From an uncultured Ignavibacteriota bacterium (GTDB lineage Bacteria; Bacteroidota; Ignavibacteria; Tepidaquicellales; Tepidaquicellaceae): 21,640 nt of DNA. A model generated the notes under the pieces. It made no database searches and was not told where the DNA came from. It saw only the letters and a list, made by a program, of their open reading frames with translations. The stretch spans positions 1 to 21,640 of the forward strand of contig CALGOI010000052.1 in NCBI GenBank assembly GCA_937959065.1. The letters are read 5' to 3'. Both the position numbers and the translations under genes were made by a program. How positions within the stretch are numbered: position 1 is the first letter of the stretch; each line of letters begins with the position of its first letter. Shown here piece by piece: positions 1 through 8,044 of this stretch.

Positions 1-148
1 AGAAGAATTACCTAAATGTTAATAATAATAAAGATAAATTCAACAGAAAAACTATTAAAAACAATAAAACAAATTCAAAGTTTATAAATTTATATTCAAT
101 TACAATTAATTCATTCATTTAGTAAATTATTGGTTATAAATTACATTA
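1..148. other. AT-rich leader before the glycosyltransferase gene
   Basis: This stretch is very AT-rich, has no credible ORF on either strand and shows no terminator hairpin. It lies directly upstream of the first gene and presumably holds its promoter, but I could not find a convincing TTTG / TAnnTTTG pair. No Shine-Dalgarno sequence precedes the ATG at 149. Confidence 0.4.
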
Positions 149-907
149 ATGAAGATAACCGCCGTAATAATCTGTACAAATGAGGAGAGCAATATCGGTG
201 ACTGTCTCGCTTCGGTCTCGTGGGCTGATGAGATTGTTGTTATCGATGTCAGAAGTACTAATAATACAATAGATATTGAGGGTAAATACACGGATAAGGT
301 TCATGTGAATAAATGGGAGGGATACGCGAAGCAGAGGACATTTTCCCTGACCAAAGTGAGCAATGATTGGATATTCTCCATAGACGCCGATGAGAGATGC
401 ACGGATGAGCTGAAAAATGAGATGCTGGAGAGATTAAAGACAGATAACGGAAGATATTCGGGATACGAGATGCCGCGTAAGAGCTTCTTTTTGGGTAAGT
501 GGATCAAGCACGCGGGATGGTACCCGGATTACAAGATGAGATTATTCAAAAGAGACGCCGTCTCACTAAGCGATAACCTGGTTCACGAAAGATACATTAT
601 TAACGGCGAGACCGGGAGACTGAATAATGATATACTGCACTATACGGTGACTTCCCTCTCCGGATTTATGAGTAAGATAAATGAGTACTCTACGTTATCG
701 GCGCATGAAAAAGCAAATAGAAAGAAAGTGAACTTTTTGGTTTTATTCTTCCGCCCGCAGTTTTCCTTCATAAGGGAGTATATACTCCGCGGGGGCTTCC
801 TCGACGGGATACACGGGCTGATGGTAGCATTCTTTAACATGATAACGTCCATGCTGACATATATGAAGATCTGGGAAATACAAAACTCTAACAAGAAAAC
901 CGGCTGA
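149..907 (+). CDS. Family 2 glycosyltransferase, WaaE/KdtX-like (LPS core type)
   Basis: This 252-residue protein is a GT-A fold glycosyltransferase that probably adds a sugar to lipopolysaccharide core or another surface glycan at the inner face of the cytoplasmic membrane. The N-terminus has the family pattern (VIICTNEESNI, residues 6-16; ADEIVVID, 26-33), followed by the metal-binding DAD at 79-81 and the conserved block GWYPDYKMRLFKR (123-135). A hydrophobic C-terminal part (about 195-240) suggests membrane association. The loop after the first Asp is unusual: the family normally has DSGSTDGT, but this copy reads DVRSTNNT (33-40). The stop shares one base with the ATG of the ABC exporter, so the two are translationally linked. 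The neighbouring exporter and O-antigen ligase support a surface-glycan role. The acceptor and the sugar donor cannot be told from sequence. Confidence 0.88.
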   Translation: MKITAVIICTNEESNIGDCLASVSWADEIVVIDVRSTNNTIDIEGKYTDKVHVNKWEGYAKQRTFSLTKVSNDWIFSIDADERCTDELKNEMLERLKTDNGRYSGYEMPRKSFFLGKWIKHAGWYPDYKMRLFKRDAVSLSDNLVHERYIINGETGRLNNDILHYTVTSLSGFMSKINEYSTLSAHEKANRKKVNFLVLFFRPQFSFIREYILRGGFLDGIHGLMVAFFNMITSMLTYMKIWEIQNSNKKTG

Positions 908-2514
908 TGAGCACCTACACACGCTTACTGACATACACTAAGAAGTACAGGCGGTTCCTGGTCCTGTCGGTCATATTATCAATACTCTTCTCGATATTCA
1001 GCGGTATAGCGGTCTATCTTACGATCCCCTTGATGAAGACACTGTTCCTGGACGAAGTACAGTCCAGCGCTGACCAGACAGGCGGGATGTTCAGCTTCAT
1101 AAAGGACTTCCTCGTCTGGATTGAGGGTTACATATTCGAGGGAGGCAAGCTCAGCGCGCTGGGTAAGGCATGCATACTGATATTCGCTGCCTTCTTTATG
1201 AAGAACCTCACGGGGTTCCTGCAGTCCGTTTCCATGCAGCAGGTAGAGAAAGGCGTGGTACGTGACATACGCGTGCAGATGTACGAGAAGATAAATTCCC
1301 TCTCGATAAGATTTTTCACAAACGAGCGCTCCGGCAACCTGATGTCGATTATGACCAACGACGTTAACGCCATACAGAACGCAATCAGCGCGACATTCCT
1401 TAACCTGATGCGCGAGCCGGTACTGATACTGATATTTCTTGCGATCGCGCTGTCTATCAGCTGGGAAATGACTCTGATAGCATTGCTGGTATTCCCTATT
1501 ACTGTACTTATCATTTCGAAGATAGGTTCCTCACTCCGGCGCAGGAGCACACGCATGCAGCAGAAGTCGTCGGACATACTTTCCGTGATAGCGGAAACCA
1601 TATATGGCGCAAAGATCATCCGGGCATTACGAGGTGAGGCGTTCAAGGACAGGGAATTCAGGCAGGAAGCAAACGAACTGAAGCGCTTGACCATCAAAAA
1701 CGTCATCGCCAGCGAACTTGTAACCCCGATATCCGAGCTTATGACGATAACAGCGGGTATAATTATAATCTGGTTCGGCGGACAGCAGATACTGGCGGAT
1801 AATTCCCTCGACGCGGCGGAGTTCCTTGGATTCATTTTCGTGATATTCCAGCTTATAATACCCATCAAGAACCTTGGCTCGATAAATAACAGGATACAGG
1901 AGGCGTCGGCTTCGGCAGACAGGATTTTCGGTGTGCTGGACCAGCCGGTAGAAGTTACCGAATCCCCCGGCGCGGTAGATAAGAACTCGTTCAATGATAA
2001 GATAGAGGTTAAGAACGTTTCATTCGGCTACCTTAAAGACCAGCAAATATTGGATGATGTAAGCTTCGATATAAACAAATCCGAGATTGTCGCGATAGTG
2101 GGACCTTCCGGCGCGGGTAAATCGACGATGGTGGACCTCATATGCAGGTTCTATGACACCTCATCCGGCGATATACTCATAGACGGGACTAACATCAAAG
2201 ACATAAAGCTAAAGTCTCTGAGAGACCTTATGGGCATAGTCCAGCAGGAAACAATATTATTCAATGATACGATAAGGAATAATATCATATTCGGCATGGA
2301 CGGAGTAACAGAGGAGCGGTTGGTCGAGGTATGTAAATCGGCTAACGCGTATGACTTCATTGCTGAAACGGAAAAGGGCTTCGATACTGTTATAGGTGAC
2401 AGGGGTATGAAGCTGTCCGGCGGACAGAAACAGCGTATATCGATTGCAAGGACGCTGCTGAGAAACCCGTCGATTCTTATACTCGACGAGGCGACGTCAT
2501 CACTCGACATGTAA
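907..2514 (+). CDS. MsbA-like ABC exporter, cut short by an in-frame TAA
   Basis: This is an ABC exporter half-transporter (membrane domain fused to ATPase) of the MsbA / lipid-flippase type, probably moving a lipid-linked glycan or lipid A across the inner membrane. The first ~320 residues hold about six membrane segments. The ATPase domain has Walker A GPSGAGKST (399-407), the signature LSGGQ (503-507), and Walker B LILDEA ending in D527-E528, with the D-loop SSLD at 531-534. A TAA at 2512-2514 stops the frame after residue 535, before the H-loop. The same frame then stays open to 2721 and encodes the missing end. As read, the protein lacks the switch histidine and would probably be inactive. 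Intact length would be 604 residues, which is normal for the family. The start overlaps the preceding gene by one base, and the O-antigen ligase gene follows. Confidence 0.88.
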   Translation: MSTYTRLLTYTKKYRRFLVLSVILSILFSIFSGIAVYLTIPLMKTLFLDEVQSSADQTGGMFSFIKDFLVWIEGYIFEGGKLSALGKACILIFAAFFMKNLTGFLQSVSMQQVEKGVVRDIRVQMYEKINSLSIRFFTNERSGNLMSIMTNDVNAIQNAISATFLNLMREPVLILIFLAIALSISWEMTLIALLVFPITVLIISKIGSSLRRRSTRMQQKSSDILSVIAETIYGAKIIRALRGEAFKDREFRQEANELKRLTIKNVIASELVTPISELMTITAGIIIIWFGGQQILADNSLDAAEFLGFIFVIFQLIIPIKNLGSINNRIQEASASADRIFGVLDQPVEVTESPGAVDKNSFNDKIEVKNVSFGYLKDQQILDDVSFDINKSEIVAIVGPSGAGKSTMVDLICRFYDTSSGDILIDGTNIKDIKLKSLRDLMGIVQQETILFNDTIRNNIIFGMDGVTEERLVEVCKSANAYDFIAETEKGFDTVIGDRGMKLSGGQKQRISIARTLLRNPSILILDEATSSLDM

Positions 2515-2721
2515 TCCGAACAGCTGGTACAAAACGCCCTGGATACGCTTATGACAACACGAACATCAATCGTAATAGCACACAGGTTATCTACGGTTAA
2601 AAACGCAAATAAAATAGTGGTACTTGAAAAAGGAAAGATAGTCCAGATAGGCACACACGATGAACTCATACAGATCGAAGACGGAGTATATAATAAGCTT
2701 TACCAACTACAATTCAATTGA
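2515..2721 (+). pseudogene. Severed C-terminal end of the MsbA-like ABC exporter
   Basis: This 68-codon continuation lies in the same frame as the exporter, directly after its TAA and up to TGA at 2719-2721. It reads SEQLVQNALDTLM and then contains IVIAHRLST, which carries the H-loop histidine (residue 559 of the intact frame), followed by VVLEKGKIVQIGTHDEL, the standard end of an ABC exporter ATPase. No conventional start lies near its beginning; an in-frame ATG at 2551 would yield a piece without function. It is therefore the detached tail of the same gene and not an independent gene. The family usually has Glu two residues before the 'SEQ' Glu, so GAA-to-TAA is the simplest origin of the stop. 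Confidence 0.85.
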
Positions 2722-2727
2722 TTAGTT

Positions 2728-3960
2728 TTGCAATTGGAAAAAAACCAAATATCATCCAAACTCGACATTGTAATCCTCTCGTTAATTGTATTACAGGTTA
2801 TATCCGTGAGCATTTCGATAGCACTTTCATCTATTGCCTTCGGAGCATGGATAATACTGTGGGGATTCCAGGCGGTCGTTTACAGGCGTGACGCATTCAA
2901 AGGAAGCATCTGGCGTGAGATAAAACCCGTAGCGTTGTTTATGGCGTTTTATGCGATTTTCGAGATATTGTCCAGGGTGTTCGCGATATATCCCGAGGGA
3001 GCATTGCTTGGTGTTAAAAGAGTATTAATATTCCTGATATTCTTCGCGGTGATCTATAAAGTACCCGACAAGAAGACTTTACATTTTATAATATTCGTGC
3101 TAGTGTGTATGACGTCGTTCATTTCGATATACGAGTTGATAAAATTCGCCATACTCGCTCCTGAAGCGATCCCTCAGAAAGGAGGTTTTTCAGAGACACG
3201 GATAGACTACCTGCTATACCCGTTAAGCGGGGCGGAAATCAAGCTGATGGTACTAATGTCGATATTCCCTCTGTTTTTTATTAAGGAGAGATTTTTCGTC
3301 GAACTGAAGTATCTCATATTGCTGTCCATTCCAATAGTTGTCTCTATGTACCTGACACAGTCGAGGAACGTATTTCTTTCTTTCATTATTTGCCTCATAA
3401 TATTTGGAATTATCAAAAGTCCAAAGTATTTATTGATCGGAGCTGCTGCAGCGGTTCTGGTATTCTTTCTGCTTCCGGTTGAATTTACCGAAAGATACAC
3501 ATCCATATTCAGCACTTCGCACGGAAGCAACGCGGGACGGCTGGTAATGTGGGAGACCGGCTGGAGGATGTTCCTCGATCACCCGTTCACAGGCATTGGC
3601 GATAATAAAATAATGGACTATTACGCGACTTATAGGGACAGCATGACGGAGTGGGAGCATTCGCACCTGCACAGTAATATATTTATGGTTTTAGCTACGA
3701 CGGGAATATTCGGATTTTTATCCTTTTTGGGTTTGTTTTTGACCATATTTATAAAACAAATCAAGTTTTACAAACAGGTAACGAACGAGACTGATAAAGC
3801 GCTTATTATGGGAAGTATTCTTATGTTTATTGCTTTCAATATATCAGGTATTTTTGAATGGAGCTTCGGAGACCATGAAGTAATTACGGTTTTCTTTTTT
3901 CTTGTTTCAGTTCCTTTTGTTATATTTAAACTTATGCCGAAAAAAGTTAATACTAATTAA
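2728..3960 (+). CDS. O-antigen ligase / polymerase family membrane protein (Wzy_C domain)
   Basis: This 410-residue integral membrane protein has about 10-11 hydrophobic segments and belongs to the O-antigen ligase/polymerase superfamily (WaaL/Wzy, Pfam Wzy_C). Members join or polymerise lipid-linked glycan chains on the periplasmic side of the inner membrane. Typical features are SRNVFLSF in the middle, then GRLVMWETGWRMFLDHPFTGIG at about 270-291, and a large periplasmic loop with the histidine cluster EHSHLHSN (310-317). No ATG is available: the start is TTG at 2728, six bases after the exporter's original stop and in the same frame, with no clear Shine-Dalgarno. It sits in the glycan run with the glycosyltransferase and ABC exporter. 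Sequence alone does not separate ligase from polymerase. Confidence 0.85.
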   Translation: MQLEKNQISSKLDIVILSLIVLQVISVSISIALSSIAFGAWIILWGFQAVVYRRDAFKGSIWREIKPVALFMAFYAIFEILSRVFAIYPEGALLGVKRVLIFLIFFAVIYKVPDKKTLHFIIFVLVCMTSFISIYELIKFAILAPEAIPQKGGFSETRIDYLLYPLSGAEIKLMVLMSIFPLFFIKERFFVELKYLILLSIPIVVSMYLTQSRNVFLSFIICLIIFGIIKSPKYLLIGAAAAVLVFFLLPVEFTERYTSIFSTSHGSNAGRLVMWETGWRMFLDHPFTGIGDNKIMDYYATYRDSMTEWEHSHLHSNIFMVLATTGIFGFLSFLGLFLTIFIKQIKFYKQVTNETDKALIMGSILMFIAFNISGIFEWSFGDHEVITVFFFLVSVPFVIFKLMPKKVNTN

Positions 3961-3974
3961 AATAAAAGATTAAA

Positions 3975-4346
3975 ATGGAAGTAGACAGAAACATGCAGCT
4001 TTTCTTATCATTGGTAAACTCGTTTCAAATGCAGACGATGATGCAGCTGGGTAAAATGAAAAATCCTTTCACTGACGAATCCGAACGCGACCTGAACGCT
4101 GCGCAGGTAAGCATAGACATTCTCGATATGCTGAAAGTAAAAACACAGAATAATCTTTCCGACGACGAGAGAAAATATTTAGAGCAGGTTTTATCGGACT
4201 TAAAACTTAATTTTGTAGCGGAGAAAAACAAAGGCGACGACAATACTAACGGCACTCCCGAAAATAACACCGAAGGCGGAGAGAGTTCAGGCGGTACGGA
4301 TGACTCCAAAGGCAGCGAAAATTACGACGAAGAAAAACCGGAATAA
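3975..4346 (+). CDS. DUF1844 domain protein with acidic tail
   Basis: This is a 123-residue protein of the DUF1844 family, whose function is not established. Residues about 5-75 are the conserved helical part (FLSLVNSFQMQTMMQLGK, then AQVSIDILDMLKVKTQNNLS and a YLEQVLSDLKLNF-like helix). From about residue 82 the sequence becomes a low-complexity, acidic, Gly/Ser/Asn/Asp-rich tail that is probably disordered. It is cytoplasmic, with no signal peptide or membrane segment. It starts at ATG 14 bases after the O-antigen gene and ends 7 bases before the NAD kinase ATG, so all three are probably on one transcript. Confidence 0.85.
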   Translation: MEVDRNMQLFLSLVNSFQMQTMMQLGKMKNPFTDESERDLNAAQVSIDILDMLKVKTQNNLSDDERKYLEQVLSDLKLNFVAEKNKGDDNTNGTPENNTEGGESSGGTDDSKGSENYDEEKPE

Positions 4347-4353
4347 AATTAGA

Positions 4354-5217
4354 ATGAGATTCGGAATAACCGGAAATATAAACAAAAATGATCTCAAGAA
4401 GACTCTTGGAGAGCTGATTTCTTTTCTTATAAAAGAGAAAATTGTTTTCTCGATAGACAGCGCTATAAAGGATAAGGTTACAAACAAGGCACACAAGAAG
4501 TTCTGCCTTCCAATGAGCAAAGTACTTGCGAATTCAGATGTGATAATCTCATTAGGCGGGGACGGTACATTTCTTAATACGGCTTTCGTAGTAGGTGACA
4601 GGGAGATCCCTGTACTTGGTGTGAATATGGGTACGCTGGGATTCATGTCGGAGATAGTGCCTTCAGAGATGAAAAAGTTCATAAAGCAGATCCTGAAAGG
4701 AAAGTACATTATTAAAAACAGGCTGGTGCTTTCAGCTGAACTCCCCGACGGGAAGACTATGCACGGAATCAATGAGATTGTAGTAGACAGGGCTTTCTCT
4801 GTGAGGATGATGGAAATTGAGATATTTTACAACGATGAAAAGATAGTAAGATTTGTTGGTGACGGGGCGATAATCTCCACGCCAACCGGTTCGACGGGCT
4901 ATTCACTGTCAGCAGGCGGTCCTGTAATCTCTATGGACAGCAGTGACTTCATCATAACACCTATCTGTCCACATACATTGAACGTAAGACCAATCATTGT
5001 TCCTGATAGCGGAGTGATTAAACTTAAGGTACACCGCGAGATAGAAGCGCGTGTTACCGCAGACGGTCAGCGATTCAAGAGTTTTAAATCCCCCGTGGAA
5101 TTCACATTCAAAAAAGCCGGTCACATAGTTAAAGTAATTCACAAACCTAACTTTAGTTACTTTAAAACTCTGAATGAAAAGCTTCTCTGGGGCAAAGACC
5201 TCAGGAAATATAAATAA
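4354..5217 (+). CDS. nadK: NAD kinase
   Basis: NAD kinase phosphorylates NAD to NADP using ATP (or polyphosphate) in the cytoplasm. The 287-residue protein has the diagnostic GGDGT at 68-72, the NE pair at 140-141, and the glycine-rich TPTGSTGYSLSAGG at 176-189, all expected for this family, and its length is normal. The frame is open further upstream to 4300, but that stretch overlaps the end of the DUF1844 gene. ATG at 4354 gives MRFGITGN, the usual NAD kinase beginning, and leaves a 7-base gap, so I chose it. The gene ends the glycan/DUF1844 run, and a strong hairpin terminator begins at its stop codon. Catalytic residues look intact. Confidence 0.95.
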   Translation: MRFGITGNINKNDLKKTLGELISFLIKEKIVFSIDSAIKDKVTNKAHKKFCLPMSKVLANSDVIISLGGDGTFLNTAFVVGDREIPVLGVNMGTLGFMSEIVPSEMKKFIKQILKGKYIIKNRLVLSAELPDGKTMHGINEIVVDRAFSVRMMEIEIFYNDEKIVRFVGDGAIISTPTGSTGYSLSAGGPVISMDSSDFIITPICPHTLNVRPIIVPDSGVIKLKVHREIEARVTADGQRFKSFKSPVEFTFKKAGHIVKVIHKPNFSYFKTLNEKLLWGKDLRKYK

Positions 5218-5243
5218 AAAAGGCGCTGTGTAAGCGCCTTTTT
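5217..5243. terminator. Bidirectional terminator between nadK and the FG-GAP gene
   Basis: A 10-bp perfect stem is formed by AAAAAGGCGC (5217-5226) and GCGCCTTTTT (5234-5243) with a 7-base loop. The A and T runs flank the GC core, so it can end transcription in both directions. It lies between two convergent genes: nadK (stop 5215-5217) and the minus-strand FG-GAP gene (stop at 5262). Confidence 0.9.
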
Positions 5244-5261
5244 GTAATATATTTTTAACTA

Positions 5262-7067
5262 CTACTTAACCAACATCATTCGTTTCGTATCCACCACTAT
5301 TCCATCTGCTATCAGAGAATAGAAATAAACTCCTGAACTCAATCCCCTTCCGTCGAACGAATATTGATACTCCCCGGGTGTAAGGGTTTGATTAATAAAG
5401 CTAGATACTTCTCTTCCGTTCAGATCATATACCTTCAGAGCTATATTCTTTGTGCTATGTACGGAGAATCTTATACTTGTCTCGGGGTTGAATGGATTGG
5501 GATAGTTCTGCAATAGTGAGAACTTATCCGGAGTGTTATTACCCAGCACCGGCTCGATACCCACGATCGTCCTGTCATTATATACCCCCGTATGCTGTAC
5601 GTTATACTGCCATACCGGGTTAAACATCCTGTTTGTATTATACGGTGCACCCGTATTCCACAGATAAATGTGAACTATCTGGTTTGTAATTTCATTACCG
5701 GTTCCTGCAATATCAAGAATTCCATCCCTGTTAACATCCGTAAGCACCGGTGTACTAAAGAAAGAGCTTCCTGTAATTTCCATAGGCCATCCGCTCATTG
5801 GAGTCCCGTCGTGATTGTATCCGAGATATCTTCCGGGCGGGCTCGTATTATCGTCGAAGATAAGCTCTGTATTGTTATCATTATCTATATCGGCAAGTAC
5901 CACCTGTCCGTTCACTGCCCATATAGGTCCGATTGGAAACCCGGCTAATGCAGTTCCGTTTACATTCCATGCGTAAACAAAGTCTGCCGGTGAACCGCTT
6001 GCTACCTGGTCACCAACTACTACATCCAGCACATTATCACCGTCAACATAACCCACAGCCGGTGGACCGTAAACCCATTGCGATGTTGTTTTTGGCCAGT
6101 TCGGCATTATGGTGCCGTCGTTTTTAAGGATGTAAACATATCCGCCTGATGAAAGAGAGTGTGATCCGAAGATTATCTCCTTCTGCATATCACCATTTAC
6201 ATCCACGAGCACAGGTGATGAATATGAGTTCACATCGCCATTAGGCATAGCAAACGGAAAGCCGGGTACGCTGTCACCGTTTGCACGCCAAACGTAAAGA
6301 GCGTTATATGCTTCCATTACTATTTCAGGAACATTGTCATTATTTATATCGCCAACCGCAGGGCTGGATGCGGGAACGTGACCCATTGGTTTTGGCCAGC
6401 CGGGATACACCGTTCCGTCTCCGCGGTAAACCCAGACTTCACCGGTCGAGCCAATTCGTTTATTTGTAATAATTTCAAGACCGCCTGTACCGTCGAGATT
6501 CGCCAGAACCGGAGTACGGGATGCGTAACCGTGGTTTACCGGAAACCCTGCAACATTGGTTCCGTTCTTTTCGAATGCCTGAAGTGTTCCACCCTGAGAG
6601 GGTAAGACTCCATGCGCAACTACGACTATCTCACCTTGCCCGTCACCGTCGATATCACCGAATGATGGCGCACCGTCAGCCGGCTGTGTAAGAGTTTTAG
6701 GCCATCCCGGTACACTCGAACCATCTGAGTTTCTTGCCTGTACCGATAACCCTGTGTTATAGACTATCTCCATATCCGGGTCACCGTCCATATTACAAAA
6801 AATTCCTCCCTCGAACGTATTAGCGCTGTTAACCGTTACTGGAAAACCGCTGTATAAGGGAAAAGAATCGGTTTGAGGTGAATAAAAAATCGTGTTATCT
6901 CCCTCTGAATCCATAACATTTACAAACCCCATCACATCCGGTACCGGCTGCATTATTCGTGTATTGGATGTTACGAGTGGTACATCGTTATTTGATGAAT
7001 TAAATCCGCTTGCAGTAATTACTGCCAGTACAAAAACAAAAAGTGAGAATTTCTTCATTGGTCTCAT
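5262..7067 (-). CDS. Secreted FG-GAP/VCBS beta-propeller protein with T9SS sorting domain
   Basis: This 601-residue protein is exported and probably attached to the cell surface. It starts with a signal peptide (MKKFSLFVFVLAVITASGF; initiation at the second Met, position 7058, is as likely as at 7067). The body is a repeated FG-GAP/VCBS-like propeller: about eight calcium-type motifs of the form D-x-D/N-x-D/N-x-x-x-(E/D)-I, at about 94-100, 138-147, 191-199, 240-248, 289-298, 341-349, 393-402 and 444-452. Between them recur PGWP/PGFP turns about every 50 residues. The last ~80 residues are a type A T9SS sorting domain (NYPNPFNPETSIRFS at 521-535, ending YFYSLIADG ... KRMMLVK). Its ligand is unknown; adhesion or surface binding is an inference. 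It follows xerD by 77 bases and may be read with it, since no terminator separates them. Confidence 0.92.
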   Translation of the reverse strand: MRPMKKFSLFVFVLAVITASGFNSSNNDVPLVTSNTRIMQPVPDVMGFVNVMDSEGDNTIFYSPQTDSFPLYSGFPVTVNSANTFEGGIFCNMDGDPDMEIVYNTGLSVQARNSDGSSVPGWPKTLTQPADGAPSFGDIDGDGQGEIVVVAHGVLPSQGGTLQAFEKNGTNVAGFPVNHGYASRTPVLANLDGTGGLEIITNKRIGSTGEVWVYRGDGTVYPGWPKPMGHVPASSPAVGDINNDNVPEIVMEAYNALYVWRANGDSVPGFPFAMPNGDVNSYSSPVLVDVNGDMQKEIIFGSHSLSSGGYVYILKNDGTIMPNWPKTTSQWVYGPPAVGYVDGDNVLDVVVGDQVASGSPADFVYAWNVNGTALAGFPIGPIWAVNGQVVLADIDNDNNTELIFDDNTSPPGRYLGYNHDGTPMSGWPMEITGSSFFSTPVLTDVNRDGILDIAGTGNEITNQIVHIYLWNTGAPYNTNRMFNPVWQYNVQHTGVYNDRTIVGIEPVLGNNTPDKFSLLQNYPNPFNPETSIRFSVHSTKNIALKVYDLNGREVSSFINQTLTPGEYQYSFDGRGLSSGVYFYSLIADGIVVDTKRMMLVK

Positions 7068-7144
7068 TTTAATTATTTATAAATGTCCCCACATAATTAT
7101 ATAAGTTTGTAAAAATTACAGACAAATAAAATCCTTTTACGAAT

Positions 7145-8044
7145 TTATCCTCTTGGATGAAATGTTTTGTGAACTTCGATGAGATATTCCTTATCGATGT
7201 GTGTATATATCTGTGTGGTCGAAATGTCCGAATGACCGAGCATCTCCTGTATGATCCTGATGTCCGCTCCTCCTTCGAGTAAATGTGTGGCAAATGAATG
7301 ACGTAGCGTATGCGGGTGAACTTCTTTTTTAATTCCCGCCATCGAGCAGTATTTTTTAACAATATTGAAAATTGCCATCCGTGAGAGTTTTCTTCCGCGA
7401 AAATTCAGGAACAATTTATTCTCCGATTTGTCGTTCTTCAGGTTACTGCGGCTCTCTTCGATGTAACGTGTTATCCATCCCAGGGCTGACTGCCCAATAG
7501 GGACTATCCTCTCCTTTGAACCTTTTCCAAACACACGAATAAATTCTTCATCGAAAATGATATCCGCTATCTCGAGATTGATTAATTCGCTTACACGAAG
7601 CCCGCTGGCGTACATTGTTTCCAGTATCGCCCTGTCCCTTAATTCCAGCTTATTGGACGTATCGGGTTGGGAAAGGATAGAATCTATCTCATCTACGGAA
7701 AGCACTTCCGGCAATTCCCTGCTCTGTTTCGGTGAATCGATATTTGCTACGGGGTTTGATTCAACCAGTCCTTCCGATTCAAGGTAACCGTAAAACGCAC
7801 GTAAAGTCGAGAGCATCCTCGCAAGCGATTTTTCGGAAATTGGTTCACGCTCCTCATCTCCTTCACGCAGGTATTTAAAAAATGATATTACGAACTTATC
7901 ATCGATGTTCTCGAAAGTAAATTTTTTTTGTTCGATGAATGAGGAAAGTTTATCGAGGTCAAAAGAATAGGAATTAATGGTGTTTTCAGAAAGAGATTTT
8001 TCCGTACGCAGATAATTTACGAATTCTTTTTTGTACCGTATCAA
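7145..8044 (-). CDS. xerD: Tyrosine recombinase XerC/XerD
   Basis: This 299-residue site-specific recombinase of the XerC/XerD type resolves chromosome dimers at dif sites during cell division. The N-terminal SAM-like domain covers about 1-100 and the catalytic domain about 110-299. All catalytic residues are visible: R150 (SGLRVSEL), K174 in FGKGSKER, H245 and R248 in HPHTLRHS, H271 in LGHSD, and nucleophile Y280 in IYTHI. The length is normal. It starts at TTG (8044-8042) in a TTGA overlap with the stop of the upstream HD-domain gene, which suggests translational coupling. XerD is slightly favoured over XerC on the overall pattern, but the two are hard to separate without a tree. No phage or integron genes are near, so a housekeeping role is likely. 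Confidence 0.92.
   Translation of the reverse strand: MIRYKKEFVNYLRTEKSLSENTINSYSFDLDKLSSFIEQKKFTFENIDDKFVISFFKYLREGDEEREPISEKSLARMLSTLRAFYGYLESEGLVESNPVANIDSPKQSRELPEVLSVDEIDSILSQPDTSNKLELRDRAILETMYASGLRVSELINLEIADIIFDEEFIRVFGKGSKERIVPIGQSALGWITRYIEESRSNLKNDKSENKLFLNFRGRKLSRMAIFNIVKKYCSMAGIKKEVHPHTLRHSFATHLLEGGADIRIIQEMLGHSDISTTQIYTHIDKEYLIEVHKTFHPRG

Noticed and set aside
1128..1994. Long minus-strand ORF (288 codons) opposite the ABC exporter
   Set aside because: It is the shadow of a strongly conserved plus-strand coding region; its translation shows no domain and is Ser/Ile-rich as expected from the antisense frame.
2512..2514. Recoding of TAA (changed code, selenocysteine or pyrrolysine)
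   Set aside because: Selenocysteine uses UGA and pyrrolysine uses UAG. TAA serves as the normal stop of at least six other genes here, so a changed code does not fit.
2151..2669. Minus-strand ORF covering the exporter's nonsense codon
   Set aside because: The opposite strand has clear ABC motifs on both sides of the TAA. This ORF has no recognisable features.
4300..4353. Longer NAD kinase start at 4300
   Set aside because: It would overlap the end of the DUF1844 gene and add a Lys/Asn-rich N-terminus not seen in the family; ATG 4354 gives the usual beginning.
5262..7067. Repeats in the FG-GAP gene as a DNA repeat or CRISPR-like array
   Set aside because: The periodicity is at protein level (propeller blades of about 50 residues); the DNA copies are diverged and there are no spacers.
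7145..8044. Tyrosine recombinase as a mark of an integrated mobile element
   Set aside because: Its size and motifs fit housekeeping XerC/XerD, it is coupled to a membrane phosphodiesterase gene, and no attachment repeats, tRNA or phage genes are near.
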